Part shown: positions 26,568-36,034 of the stretch, piece after piece
Position numbering within the stretch: position 1 is the first letter of the stretch
Layout of the letters: each line of letters starts with the position of its first letter
Assembly (NCBI RefSeq): GCF_009664365.1
Contig: NZ_CP044310.1
Span: 2,181,001-2,245,000 of the forward strand
DNA from: Paenibacillus xylanilyticus
Lineage (GTDB): Bacteria > Bacillota > Bacilli > Paenibacillales > Paenibacillaceae
Length of the DNA: 64,000 bases
Direction of reading: 5' to 3'
Notes under the pieces: generated by a model
What the model saw: only the letters and a program-made list of their open reading frames with translations
Told to the model about the DNA's origin: nothing
The model's database searches: none
Made by a program: the position numbers and the translations under genes

Positions 26568-26884
26568 GAAGATCCTCCTTTGAGATAAAGCGCTTTTTAA
26601 AAAGTTAAATGTTGTGTTGGAAAAGTATTCAAATAGTTAGCATGTAAATCCTTCGGTTCTGCAACGCTACACTGTGTTAAACTCCATGCGTTGATTTGTC
26701 CTAAAGTCGCGAATTTGTATAATTAATTATTATAGCACCATTATGGCCAAATGCTACACAGAAATCGCAGTTTCGTGTAACAAATTTTTTGTTTCTCCAT
26801 GATCACGTAAGAATGATATCGAAATGTATGTTATATTGAATTTTGACTGGTAAATGGGATTTATGGAAAATAGGAGGGGTATAA

Positions 26885-26992
26885 ATGAATTTTGTATGGG
26901 AAAATACAATTATTTTCTTGATTGCTTTAGTCCTTTTTGCAAGTGTAGGGTGGCTAATTATTCGATCGTTCATCCGATCCATTCGGAAATAA
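26885..26992 (+). CDS. Small single-TM membrane protein (35 aa)
   Basis: MNFVWENTIIFLIALVLFAS followed by VGWLIIRSFIRSIRK: one hydrophobic helix (about residues 8-26) and a basic C-terminal tail. A strong TAGGAGGGG site lies 5 nt upstream of the ATG. The site and the membrane-protein shape (hydrophobic helix, positive tail) support a real gene. Function is unknown. It sits between cimA (divergent) and dinB. Confidence 0.6.
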   Translation: MNFVWENTIIFLIALVLFASVGWLIIRSFIRSIRK

Positions 26993-27082
26993 AACGTAAC
27001 TGATTTTACATAACGAACTTGATATAATAGGGTTAATAGATATTTAAGCTTCATTAACTAGAGTACGAAAGGGCGGAGGTAC

Positions 27083-28384
27083 ATGTCTGGGGATGGAACC
27101 CGTCACACGAATGTGGATCGATATTACCCTGCCGCCGGAAGGGTAATTTTGCATGTCGACATGAACGCATTTTATTGCTCGGTGCATGAAGCCGAAGAGC
27201 CGGAACTATACAGAGGTAAAGCAACAGCTGTTGCAGGCAGCAGTGAAGTAAGAAAAGGTGTTATCGTAACGTGTTCATATACGGCTCGAAGAAAAGGCAT
27301 TTCAACAGGCATGGTTGTGCATCAGGCGATGAAAAAATGTCCGGAATTAATCGTAATTCGTCCTGATTTTCACCTATATCGACAATATTCAAGAGCATTT
27401 ATGAAAATAGCCTACAGTTATACACCGCTGCTGGAGGCAACCTCAATAGATGAATGTTATCTGGATATCACAGGCTCTAAACAGTTCGGCACACCCATGG
27501 AAATTGCGGAGAGCATCCAGCAACGAATACGGGAAGAACTGGGACTTCCATGTTCCATCGGCATTGCACCCAACAAGCTGCTGGCAAAGATGGCTTCCGA
27601 TCTGAAGAAACCTAACGGTATTTCCATCTTGCGAATGAGGGATGTACCTCAGATTCTCTGGCATAGACCCTGCAATGAGTTGTTCGGTATTGGCAAAAAG
27701 ACGGCTGAAAAACTGAAAAAGCTGGGCATCGAAACCATAGGACAGCTTGCAAAATCAGATGAACGGATGCTGACGGATGTATTCGGAATTAACGGTACCT
27801 GGTTGAAGAATTCAGCCAATGGCATCAATCATTCGATTGTTCAGCCAGAGCGGGAAGCGAACAAATCCATTGGGCATACAACAACATTACCAGCGGACAT
27901 TACCGAAATGGACGACGTACACCGGGTACTGCTCAACATTAGTGATCAAGTGGCCAGGCGTTTGCGCAAGCACGAGATGCTGAGTCAGGGGATTCAGATT
28001 ACAATCCGAACACCAGATATGAAAACGATCACCCGTTCACGGATGATGGAAGTTCCTACGGAGGATGCAACGATAATCTACCGAGAAGCCTGTGCTTTAT
28101 TTGCCAAGCACTGGAATGGTGGGAAGCCTGTACGCATGCTGGGAGTTACCCTTCAGAATTTGATTCCACGTGAGGAATCAGTTGTACAGCTGGATCTGTT
28201 TGAATACGAACAGAAGCCGAAAAAGGAGAATCTGATTCGCATTATGGACCAGCTGCGTGACAAATTTGGAGAGAATGCTGTTGTAACAGCGGGCATGCTT
28301 GGGGATGATCCATCCGTTTTGCTCCGTAATCACAAGGTGAGGGGCACGTCTCTGCAAAAAGATAACTTGCAAAGTCTTGATTAA
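27083..28384 (+). CDS. dinB: DNA polymerase IV (Y-family)
   Basis: A 433-residue translesion polymerase. Palm motif I HVDMNAFYCSVH gives the first metal Asp (residue 26), and SIDECYLD (about 120) gives the second acidic pair. The helix-hairpin-helix (FGIGKKTAEKLKKLGI) and little finger follow. Near the C-terminus QLDLF (about 371) is a beta-clamp binding motif. A TATAAT lies at 27023-27028 without a good -35, and I find no complete LexA box, so SOS control is not evident. The start has GGCGGAGG. Confidence 0.95.
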   Translation: MSGDGTRHTNVDRYYPAAGRVILHVDMNAFYCSVHEAEEPELYRGKATAVAGSSEVRKGVIVTCSYTARRKGISTGMVVHQAMKKCPELIVIRPDFHLYRQYSRAFMKIAYSYTPLLEATSIDECYLDITGSKQFGTPMEIAESIQQRIREELGLPCSIGIAPNKLLAKMASDLKKPNGISILRMRDVPQILWHRPCNELFGIGKKTAEKLKKLGIETIGQLAKSDERMLTDVFGINGTWLKNSANGINHSIVQPEREANKSIGHTTTLPADITEMDDVHRVLLNISDQVARRLRKHEMLSQGIQITIRTPDMKTITRSRMMEVPTEDATIIYREACALFAKHWNGGKPVRMLGVTLQNLIPREESVVQLDLFEYEQKPKKENLIRIMDQLRDKFGENAVVTAGMLGDDPSVLLRNHKVRGTSLQKDNLQSLD

Positions 28385-28463
28385 ATAGGGCATAATATAC
28401 TCTTGATGTTGTCAAAATAATTTGAAATTACTTTTACTTTGGTTTAATATGTTTTTTAGATAA

Positions 28464-28745
<282 letters not shown>

Positions 28746-28768
28746 TTATACACCATATAACCAGGAAG

Positions 28769-28811
28769 AAGCACATTCCTCTGTCTTAGGCAGTGGGACG
28801 TGCTTTTTTTA
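28769..28811 (+). terminator. Terminator of fer
   Basis: AAGCAC / GTGCTT outer stem with an imperfect inner stem and seven T's, 24 bp past the ferredoxin stop. Confidence 0.75.
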
Positions 28812-28976
28812 GTGTCTAGAGATTCATGTTGACAAGGGTTTTATAGTTTACCAGGTTGTGATATTTTGTCGAATGCTTTGCGTTTCATCCGGGTACTCAA
28901 GTCCTATGGATTTCATTCCGTCCTCTGCCGATATAAAAGATAGTAATGGAAAAAGAGAAATCAAGCGGAGGATCGG

Positions 28977-30419
28977 ATGCAGAATACTCACCTAAGAACA
29001 TATGTTAAGAAACATCCTGATAATAAAATGGCCTGGTATTTGCTCGGTAAGGAGTATGTACGTGAAGGTCAGGAAGGCAAGGCCAACTATTGTTTTCAGC
29101 AAGCGGGCGAAGTTTACGAAGCATTTGAACGGAGTAAGGCTCCTGCAGACATATGGGTGGATTATCAAAACAAGCTGGTGGAGATGGGAGAACAGAAGGA
29201 GAAGAAACAGCGCATTCGCAAAATGTGGCTGACCCTGTTGATGCTTCTTGTGTTAGCTCTGGTACCGCCTGCAGATGCTCCAGGATTCAATCGTGATGCA
29301 GCTGAAGCGTTGGCCTCGGCTTTGGAAACCGGGGATGATGACTGGGCGGATGGCCCAATCTCTGATGATCGTGAAGCTGTTTCAGCTCCTACCACCAATT
29401 CGAATGTTTTTACAGCTGCGAGATTCGGAGGGAACCATCAGGGAGAAACTGCGCTCGCTGCTGCATGGTCTGGTGCGGGATCCAAGGTGGAAACATCGGC
29501 TGTTCTGGGCATGCAGACTTCTGACGATTGGGCGTTATGGAAACGGAACATGCCGGTAAAATATATTGTGCAAACCAATAGCAGTGGCAGATTAACAGCC
29601 CAAAGTTATGATGCCGACCAGTGCAACTGCGAACCGCCGGAAGTTTCAAAAGACATCAAGCCGCTTGCACAAGCGTGGACAGCCAAACAAGAAGCAGCCG
29701 CATCGTTGTCCAGTGCAATCCATACATACTACAAGCAAAACAAAACCTGGCCCAAAAACGTAAGTCAGCTTGCGCAGCCTTTTCCAAACAATATATTGGG
29801 TGAGACGGCACCGGGGATGAAAGACATGTTTCCGGCAATACTTGCGATGCAGCAGCAAGGAAAGAAAGAGGCAGGTCAGGAACAAGCAGGTCAGGAACAA
29901 GCCGGGCAATCACCTGCTCCGCAAGCGGGTGGTCCATTTGCAGACACGCTTGGAGGGGAACTCTTTTTACAGGATCCATTGGAGATCGTAGTCGATAAAA
30001 GCAACCACAGACTTGCATTGATTAGCGGTAATACCATTATTCGCAATTATGAGGTCGGGTTAGGGGGAGGGCGAACACCAGAAGGCAGTTTTGTCATTAC
30101 GGACAAAGTCGTGAATCCAAATGGTCGCTCTGATGGAGAATTTGGGACAAGAGGCATGCAGCTGTCGGATACGAATTATGCCATCCATGGGACCAACGAG
30201 CCTGACAGTATTGGGCTGGATGAGTCCCTTGGATGTGTGAGAATGAGTACTGGGGATGTGGAGGAACTGTTTGCACTCGCACCTCAGGGCACCCCTGTAC
30301 GCATTGGAACGAATCTGCTGCCAGAGACCATCCTTGTACCGGAAGCGAAGGATCGCTATCAGCATACGCTTGTTCCCAAACAAAACAATCCAAACAAGAC
30401 ATATCATTGGCTGAACTAA
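28977..30419 (+). CDS. L,D-transpeptidase with TPR-like N-terminus and membrane anchor
   Basis: A 480-residue protein. Residues 1-75 form a TPR-like cytoplasmic region (YVKKHPDNKMAWYLLGKEYV), a single helix (about 83-100, MWLTLLMLLVLALVP) crosses the membrane, and a long Ala/Asp/Gly-rich extracellular linker contains short AGQEQ repeats (about 300-312). The YkuD catalytic domain is at about 330-455, with HGTNEPDSIG and SLGCVRMS supplying the His and nucleophilic Cys (about 420). The family cross-links peptidoglycan by 3-3 bonds. The fusion of an intracellular TPR with the YkuD domain suggests coupling to a cytoplasmic partner. ATG start behind GCGGAGGA. Confidence 0.9.
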   Translation: MQNTHLRTYVKKHPDNKMAWYLLGKEYVREGQEGKANYCFQQAGEVYEAFERSKAPADIWVDYQNKLVEMGEQKEKKQRIRKMWLTLLMLLVLALVPPADAPGFNRDAAEALASALETGDDDWADGPISDDREAVSAPTTNSNVFTAARFGGNHQGETALAAAWSGAGSKVETSAVLGMQTSDDWALWKRNMPVKYIVQTNSSGRLTAQSYDADQCNCEPPEVSKDIKPLAQAWTAKQEAAASLSSAIHTYYKQNKTWPKNVSQLAQPFPNNILGETAPGMKDMFPAILAMQQQGKKEAGQEQAGQEQAGQSPAPQAGGPFADTLGGELFLQDPLEIVVDKSNHRLALISGNTIIRNYEVGLGGGRTPEGSFVITDKVVNPNGRSDGEFGTRGMQLSDTNYAIHGTNEPDSIGLDESLGCVRMSTGDVEELFALAPQGTPVRIGTNLLPETILVPEAKDRYQHTLVPKQNNPNKTYHWLN

Positions 30420-30497
30420 TCGATTCCTGCAATCTGTTACGATGGCGTGTACCCCAGCTGAAACATTATGTACTGGACTGGCAGTCGGTTTGACCGT

Positions 30498-30635
30498 TTA
30501 CATATTGGCGATAATGATGAGTGCGCCGATAATAATGATCAATCCGATGACGCTGGCCGCTGTCCAAGCAATGGCTTTCCGATTGACTTCTTCTTTCTTT
30601 TGCTGCAAAGCAGGCGGTTTACGTTTGGGAGCCAT
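30498..30635 (-). CDS. Small single-TM membrane protein (45 aa)
   Basis: Reads MAPKRKPPALQQKKEEVNRK, then AIAWTAASVIGLIIIIGALI and IIANM: a basic, Pro/Lys-rich cytoplasmic N-terminus and one C-terminal helix. GGAGGG lies 7 nt upstream of the ATG. It resembles the small basic membrane proteins common in Bacillales intergenic regions. Function is unknown. Confidence 0.65.
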   Translation of the reverse strand: MAPKRKPPALQQKKEEVNRKAIAWTAASVIGLIIIIGALIIIANM

Positions 30636-30905
30636 GGGTTGTCCCTCCTTCGTTCATTGGTACTGGTATATCGTTGCCATGCTCCCATTGTAAAGAATTC
30701 ACCTCGTCATTTCCAGTATGCGGGATTATTTCTTCCATAAGGTTTAAAGTGGCTTGCAGACTTGGCTAAAATGAGGATGTCTATGCGCAAACTACTTTCC
30801 TTTTGATGAAGAAACGGATAGACTTGTGTGTAGAGTGTTTTTTTACATATGAAAAAGACGGGAAAGCATATTTACGGCGTACCGGACGAGAACGGAGTGA
30901 GTGAT

Positions 30906-32003
30906 TTGTTATATAGAAGTCTTGCTAAACCCTTGTTGTTCAAAATGGACCCTGAACAGGCCCATCATCTAATTATTGGCGGCCTTAGCGGCATGGGCAG
31001 TATTCGTCCGGTGCCTTCCGGCTTGCGGGTGATGTATGGCGTGCGTGAAACGGAAGATCTGGCTGTCGACATGTTCGGCTGTCATTTCCCTACCCCAGTG
31101 GGCCTTGCAGCAGGCCTGGACAAAAACGGACAGGCCGTAACGGGTTTCTCATCCATTGGATTCGGGTTCATGGAAGTCGGCACCGTAACACCGCTGGCGC
31201 AGCCAGGCAATGATCAGCCGCGTCTGTTCCGTCTGCCTCCAGATGAAGCTTTGGTGAACCGGATGGGGTTCAACAACCTTGGAGCGGAAGCCATGGCAGG
31301 TGAATTGGCACGTCTGAAGGAACGTCGTATTCCCGTTGCAGTCAACATCGGCAAAAACAAGGCTACACCTAATGAAGAAGCACACCTGGATTATGAAAAA
31401 TGTATTCGGGCGCTGTACGATTATGCAGATTTGTTCGTCGTGAATATCAGTTCACCAAATACACCGGATCTGCGTAACCTGCAACATGGGAATGAATTGA
31501 AGGAACTGCTTGCAGCAGTGATGAGTGAAATGGAAGCACAACGCACAAAAGCAGGCGGATCGGTCAAATCGGTTCTGGTCAAAATCGCACCGGATGTCAA
31601 CGACCAGGAGCTTGAATATATGGTCAGCACGATTGCGGATAGCGGCGTTGCCGGCATCATTGCCACCAACACGACGGTTAATCGGGATGGTCTGTCCCAT
31701 CAGCATGCCAAGGAAACCGGTGGACTTAGCGGTAAACCGCTTCGGGATCGTTCCACGGAGGTTATTCGGCGCATCTATCGTCAAACCGAAGGGAAGCTTC
31801 CGATTATCGGTTCCGGAGGTATTTTTACAAGCGAAGATGCATACGAAAAAATTAAAGCCGGTGCAAGTCTGGTGGAAATATACACAGCTCTGATTTATGA
31901 AGGACCTGAAGTGAATCGGCGTATCCATGCCGGATTGCGTGAGTTATTGCGCAAAGACGGCTATCGTCATATCTCTGAAGCTGTCGGTGCAGAGCACAGA
32001 TAA
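30906..32003 (+). CDS. pyrD: Dihydroorotate dehydrogenase (quinone), class 2
   Basis: A 365-residue FMN enzyme oxidising dihydroorotate to orotate with quinone as acceptor, at the membrane. Class 2 features include the N-terminal membrane-association helix (LYRSLAKPLLFKMDPEQAHH), GLAAGLDKNG, VNRMGFNN, VVNISSPNTPDLR (active-site Ser region), and GSGGIFTSEDA phosphate loop. I chose the TTG at 30906, 8 nt after GGAG, because it matches the usual class 2 N-terminus; an ATG at 30849 in frame lacks a Shine-Dalgarno sequence. It lies outside any pyr operon here, as expected for a class 2 enzyme. Confidence 0.92.
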   Translation: MLYRSLAKPLLFKMDPEQAHHLIIGGLSGMGSIRPVPSGLRVMYGVRETEDLAVDMFGCHFPTPVGLAAGLDKNGQAVTGFSSIGFGFMEVGTVTPLAQPGNDQPRLFRLPPDEALVNRMGFNNLGAEAMAGELARLKERRIPVAVNIGKNKATPNEEAHLDYEKCIRALYDYADLFVVNISSPNTPDLRNLQHGNELKELLAAVMSEMEAQRTKAGGSVKSVLVKIAPDVNDQELEYMVSTIADSGVAGIIATNTTVNRDGLSHQHAKETGGLSGKPLRDRSTEVIRRIYRQTEGKLPIIGSGGIFTSEDAYEKIKAGASLVEIYTALIYEGPEVNRRIHAGLRELLRKDGYRHISEAVGAEHR

Positions 32004-32143
32004 GAACATAAAGGATAAGAAATTCCCCGGAGCGAAAATATAGAAGCTTGGAAGAGGGGATTGCGTACGGGACTCTTCCCCCCGCTGAACATCATGTATA
32101 ATAAACTAGAACAGGGGACGCTATAGAGACAGGAGGCATAAGC

Positions 32144-32959
32144 ATGGACGGTAGAGACTGGGGTACATTTTTACTTCCTTATGAACAAGCGGTAGAGGAA
32201 TTGAAAGTCAAATTCAAGACAATGCGAGCGGAACTGAAGAAACGGGAAGAATACGCCCCGATTGAATTCGTTACCGGTCGTGTCAAAAAAATATCCAGCA
32301 TTCTGGAGAAATCCAGACGTCTGAATGTGCCACTAGATCAGGTAGAGACGGGAATTGAGGATATTGCGGGAATTCGTATTATGTGTCAATTCGTGGATGA
32401 TATTCGAAGAGTGGCGGAGTACATCCGCGCACGTAAGGATTTAACGGTATTGATTGAGAAAGATTATATTACGAACTTCAAAGAGAGCGGTTATCGAAGC
32501 TTCCATATGATTATTGAATATCCTGTTCAGACGGCTCTGGGACAGAAGAAAGTGCTGGCCGAGATTCAGATCCGGACGCTGGCCATGAACTTCTGGGCTA
32601 CGATTGAGCACTCGCTGAGCTATAAATATCGTGAAAGTCTGCCGGATGATATGCGGGCAAGGCTGAAGAAAACGGCAGAAGCCGCTTTTGTATTGGATAA
32701 TGAAATGTCAGCTATCCGGCTGCAGATCCTCGAAGCACAGAAGGAGTTTGAAGATGATTCAAACATCGTCTCCAAGACACTGTCCATCATACATCAGTTG
32801 TATTTCTACCATCTCGTCAATGAGGCCATTGAGGCTCAGAAGCGCTTTAACGACTGTTGGGAGCGTCATGACATGGAAGCACTTAAAGATTTGTTGGATG
32901 ATGTGAAGGCTCTTCTGAATTCGGCTAGGAAGGGTGAAAATCCCGATGAGCAGCTATGA
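32144..32959 (+). CDS. Small alarmone synthetase (GTP pyrophosphokinase, RelQ/YjbM type)
   Basis: A 271-residue protein containing only the RelA/SpoT synthetase domain, which makes (p)ppGpp from ATP and GTP/GDP. Key segments are VTGRVKKISSILEKSRR (ATP-binding basic region), EDIAGIRIMC (catalytic region), KESGYRSFHMIIEYP (G loop with Tyr) and AEIQIRTLAMNFWATIEHSL. No hydrolase or regulatory domains are present. The start has GGAGG. It overlaps the DUF309 gene by 14 bp, so the two are co-translated. Confidence 0.93.
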   Translation: MDGRDWGTFLLPYEQAVEELKVKFKTMRAELKKREEYAPIEFVTGRVKKISSILEKSRRLNVPLDQVETGIEDIAGIRIMCQFVDDIRRVAEYIRARKDLTVLIEKDYITNFKESGYRSFHMIIEYPVQTALGQKKVLAEIQIRTLAMNFWATIEHSLSYKYRESLPDDMRARLKKTAEAAFVLDNEMSAIRLQILEAQKEFEDDSNIVSKTLSIIHQLYFYHLVNEAIEAQKRFNDCWERHDMEALKDLLDDVKALLNSARKGENPDEQL

Positions 32960-33446
32960 GCCGCTGTATATTGATTATTTGATCTATTTTAACCGTGATC
33001 AGGACTACTTCGAATGCCATGAGGTATTGGAAGAGTTATGGCTGGAACAGGATCGGGACCCTTTCTATAAAGGCATGCTGCAGATTGCAGTTGGCTTATA
33101 TCATTTCAGAAACAAAAACCTTCGTGGAGGCCGGATGATGTTGCAGAGTTCGGTCGAACTGCTGGAGCATTATCCTGCTCGTACAAAAGGGATTGAACTC
33201 GGAGAATTGGTCGAGGAAGTGAAGGAACTGGCCAGCGGACTAGCAGGTCCTGAATCGCAGCATTTTCCATACAGGGATCTGACCATACGGATCTGGGATG
33301 AGACACTGACTAGTGCATTTCAAGAACGATCTAGGGAACTGAAACCCAACATTCCACAGCGTCGCAGCCCGACACGGGGACGCATCTATGAAGAGAAAAT
33401 GAAAGCCATGCAGCAGGCGAACAATTTCGGCGAAAATCAGAATTAG
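32946..33446 (+). CDS. DUF309 family protein
   Basis: A 166-residue protein with the DUF309 signature YFECHEVLEELWLEQDR (about residues 20-36) and GMLQIAVGLYHFRNKNLRGG, a helical-bundle family of unknown function. The ATG at 32946 lies within the last codons of the alarmone synthetase gene. A strong terminator follows, making a two-gene operon. The C-terminal 45 residues are basic and probably disordered. Confidence 0.85.
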   Translation: MSSYEPLYIDYLIYFNRDQDYFECHEVLEELWLEQDRDPFYKGMLQIAVGLYHFRNKNLRGGRMMLQSSVELLEHYPARTKGIELGELVEEVKELASGLAGPESQHFPYRDLTIRIWDETLTSAFQERSRELKPNIPQRRSPTRGRIYEEKMKAMQQANNFGENQN

Positions 33447-33481
33447 TATAGATGGCATGATGCATATTGTATATAACATAA

Positions 33482-33530
33482 ATCACCCCGGCTAAACCTT
33501 GGATAAGGATTGGCCGGGGTGATTTTTTGG
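33482..33530 (+). terminator. Terminator of the relQ-DUF309 operon
   Basis: Perfect 11-bp stem ATCACCCCGGC / GCCGGGGTGAT followed by TTTTTT. Confidence 0.87.
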
Positions 33531-33615
33531 TCTGCGTTTATTGGCTATGAAGCTCTGAGTAAAAAGGGAAGAGCAGCTTGAATTGAGATGTTAATTTATA
33601 GTCAATGATTATATC

Positions 33616-34161
33616 TTAGCTTGCCGAAGCAGCAGAGCTGCCTTTGTACTTGTCAAAAAATTGTCTGTAGTCATCCAGCGTATAACCGTTCTCACTACCG
33701 TTCTCCTGAAGTCCGCCAACCATGCGATCCTTCTCTACGCCATCTTGATAATAAACCAGCGTAGGTGTAAATTCGATATTATAATCTGTCCAGCCTGAAT
33801 CGAACTCACGCAGATTGAATTGTGGCAGCTCAATACCTACTTCGTCTACAAGCGGCATCAACTGTGGTGTCGTGGCCCGGCAATGGGAGCAGTCGGAGGC
33901 AAAGAAATAAACGAAAAAGCTTTCCTTATTGTCAATTTTGGATTTAAGATCATCCGGCAGAATAATCTGTTGATAGTTAGGGTCATCGAGCAATTCGCGT
34001 GTAGCTGGATTAAGCTTGGAAGCTGCAATACCATAAGCATTCTCCACAGCGTCCATTTGTTTCTTGGATTGTTGGTTTACGACGACAAGCGCTGCGATTA
34101 GGACCACGAATATACCCAGGAAAATCAGGATTGAGGCACTTTTCTTTTTCTTCGATTTCAT
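33616..34161 (-). CDS. Membrane-anchored thioredoxin-like protein
   Basis: A 181-residue protein with a basic N-terminus and one transmembrane helix (KSKKKKSASILIFLGIFVVL), then an extracytoplasmic thioredoxin fold: SFFVYFFASDCSHCRATTPQ (redox motif CSHC, about residue 94) and the cis-Pro FTPTLVYYQDG. It is likely a BdbA/StoA-type disulfide oxidoreductase at the cell surface; direction of redox action is unknown. The ATG at 34161 follows GGGGGATG; 14 in-frame codons upstream are not needed. Confidence 0.87.
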   Translation of the reverse strand: MKSKKKKSASILIFLGIFVVLIAALVVVNQQSKKQMDAVENAYGIAASKLNPATRELLDDPNYQQIILPDDLKSKIDNKESFFVYFFASDCSHCRATTPQLMPLVDEVGIELPQFNLREFDSGWTDYNIEFTPTLVYYQDGVEKDRMVGGLQENGSENGYTLDDYRQFFDKYKGSSAASAS

Positions 34162-34378
34162 TGGACATCCCCCATCGATCATATCAAAATATAGTTTTGG
34201 CAAAAATAAAGGTTGGGATAATATACATAAACACCCGTTTTTTGCACGAGAATCAACCTACTTGTCATTATACAACATTACACGCTGTAGTGGAATATGC
34301 AGTGAATCAATAGGAAAGCTGCACCGGGATATGATAACATAGAACAATATGCATTTTAACAGGACAGGATGAGTGAAT

Positions 34379-36034
34379 ATGGCTGTACAGCTACCTTCAA
34401 TCTTCGAAGAGCGCATGAAAAACCTGCTCGGAGATGAGTTTGAACAATTTATGAAATCATATGGACAGTCTCCGCATGCGGGACTTCGAGTGAATACGTT
34501 AAAAATATCCATGGAGCAATTTGATGAATTGGCTCCGTTTGATATGCGGCCCATTCCATGGTGCGGGACGGGCTTTTATGTGCCGCATGGCGTGAAACCA
34601 GGCCTACATCCGTACTATCATGCAGGTCTATATTATATTCAGGAACCAAGCGCGATGGCTCCGGTGGAGCTGCTAAGTGTTCAGCCAGGGGATCATGTAC
34701 TGGATTTGTGTGCAGCACCCGGCGGCAAGTCTACCCAGATCGCAGTAAAGCTGCAGGGTAAGGGTGTGCTGGTGACCAATGATATTCATTCCGAACGGAC
34801 CAAAGCACTTGCCAAAAACGTGGAGTTGTACGGTGTGCGAAATGCTGTTGTCCTGAATGAGTCGCCGGAACGGATTGCCGGTGCTTTTCCGCATTATTTT
34901 AATAAGGTACTCATTGATGCTCCTTGTTCAGGAGAGGGAATGTTCCGAAAAGATGAAGACATGGTTAAGTCATGGGAGCATCACTCGGTAGAGAAGTGTG
35001 TGCTAATGCAGCGGGATATTCTGGAGACAGCTGCGAAGCTGCTCGCTCCGGGAGGAACGATCGTATATTCCACGTGTACGTTTGCGCCGGAGGAGAATGA
35101 AGCCATGATCGCCGAATTTCTGAACCTCAATCCAGACTTCACTGTTCATGATATTCCGGAAACAGCTGGATTCGCTCCGGGAAGACCGGATTGGGTACGC
35201 CAGATGATGCCTGAGACGTCGGAAAAAACAGGTGCTGTACTGGATCAGACACGTGGTACAGCGAGATTATGGCCTCACTTGTTGGAAGGCGAAGGACATT
35301 ATGTAGCTGTTTTGCAGCATCGTCCTGAGACTATTGCAGAGCGGATCAGGAGCGTTGAGGATGAGAAGGAGACGGTATCCAAGATCGCCGAGGATCAAGG
35401 GATTGCTGTAACTCAGCAGCTCAGCAAAGAGGACCGAAAACGTGAACGTTTGATGAGAACCGAATCGAGAGAACGGACTGAAAGACCAGCTCGAGGCAGC
35501 AAAAATGAGGGAAGAGCCGGAAGAAACAACGAGCGTGATGCGCGTAAGTCCAATCGTGGAAAAGGTCGAGGAACGGATCAGGTGAACATTGACCCAGGGA
35601 CCGTGTATCAACAATTCATAGAAGAGCATCTAGAACTTGAGCTCCTGGGGGAAACGGTATTTTACGGTGACCGTGTGTATCAATCGTCTGTTGGCGCATC
35701 CCGTCTTGAAGGGCTCAAAGTGATCCGGCCCGGATGGTTTATGGGTACCGTAAAAAACGGAAGGTTTGTTCCGTCTCATCCACTGGCTTGTGCGTTGAAC
35801 AGCTCTGAGGCGAAAAGGGTTATAAACCTGGCTTCTGCAAGTGGAGAAGCGGTAAGGTATCTGAAGGGCGAAACGCTGAATATCGAAGAAGCGCGCGTCG
35901 AGTGCAAGCCTGGAGCAGCAGCCAAAGGTTACGCGCTGGTATGCGTGGATGGATATGCACTTGGTTGGGGGAAATGGCTGGATGGCGTGCTGAAAAATGA
36001 GTACCCGGCTGGCTGGAGGTGGACATCGGTATGA
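34379..36034 (+). CDS. RsmF/RsmB-type rRNA (cytosine-C5) methyltransferase
   Basis: A 551-residue SAM-dependent methyltransferase. N-terminal RNA-binding region to about 105, then the catalytic domain with VLDLCAAPGGKSTQ (SAM motif I, about 115), LIDAPCSGEGMFRKD (motif IV Cys) and YSTCTFAPEENE (motif VI catalytic Cys). A long charged Arg/Lys/Glu linker (about 340-405) connects to a C-terminal PUA-like domain (about 405-551). The protein probably methylates 16S or 23S rRNA. It overlaps the pseudouridine synthase gene by ATGA. A shorter paralogue is 4 kb away at 40160-41554. ATG start at 34379. Confidence 0.9.
   Translation: MAVQLPSIFEERMKNLLGDEFEQFMKSYGQSPHAGLRVNTLKISMEQFDELAPFDMRPIPWCGTGFYVPHGVKPGLHPYYHAGLYYIQEPSAMAPVELLSVQPGDHVLDLCAAPGGKSTQIAVKLQGKGVLVTNDIHSERTKALAKNVELYGVRNAVVLNESPERIAGAFPHYFNKVLIDAPCSGEGMFRKDEDMVKSWEHHSVEKCVLMQRDILETAAKLLAPGGTIVYSTCTFAPEENEAMIAEFLNLNPDFTVHDIPETAGFAPGRPDWVRQMMPETSEKTGAVLDQTRGTARLWPHLLEGEGHYVAVLQHRPETIAERIRSVEDEKETVSKIAEDQGIAVTQQLSKEDRKRERLMRTESRERTERPARGSKNEGRAGRNNERDARKSNRGKGRGTDQVNIDPGTVYQQFIEEHLELELLGETVFYGDRVYQSSVGASRLEGLKVIRPGWFMGTVKNGRFVPSHPLACALNSSEAKRVINLASASGEAVRYLKGETLNIEEARVECKPGAAAKGYALVCVDGYALGWGKWLDGVLKNEYPAGWRWTSV

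Noticed and set aside
26568..26884. T-box leader for cimA
   Set aside because: The minus strand lacks the T-box AGGGTGGNACCGCG sequence and specifier-like features.
26991..27082. LexA box upstream of dinB
   Set aside because: Only a CGAAC half-site occurs; the matching GTTCG half at the right distance is missing.
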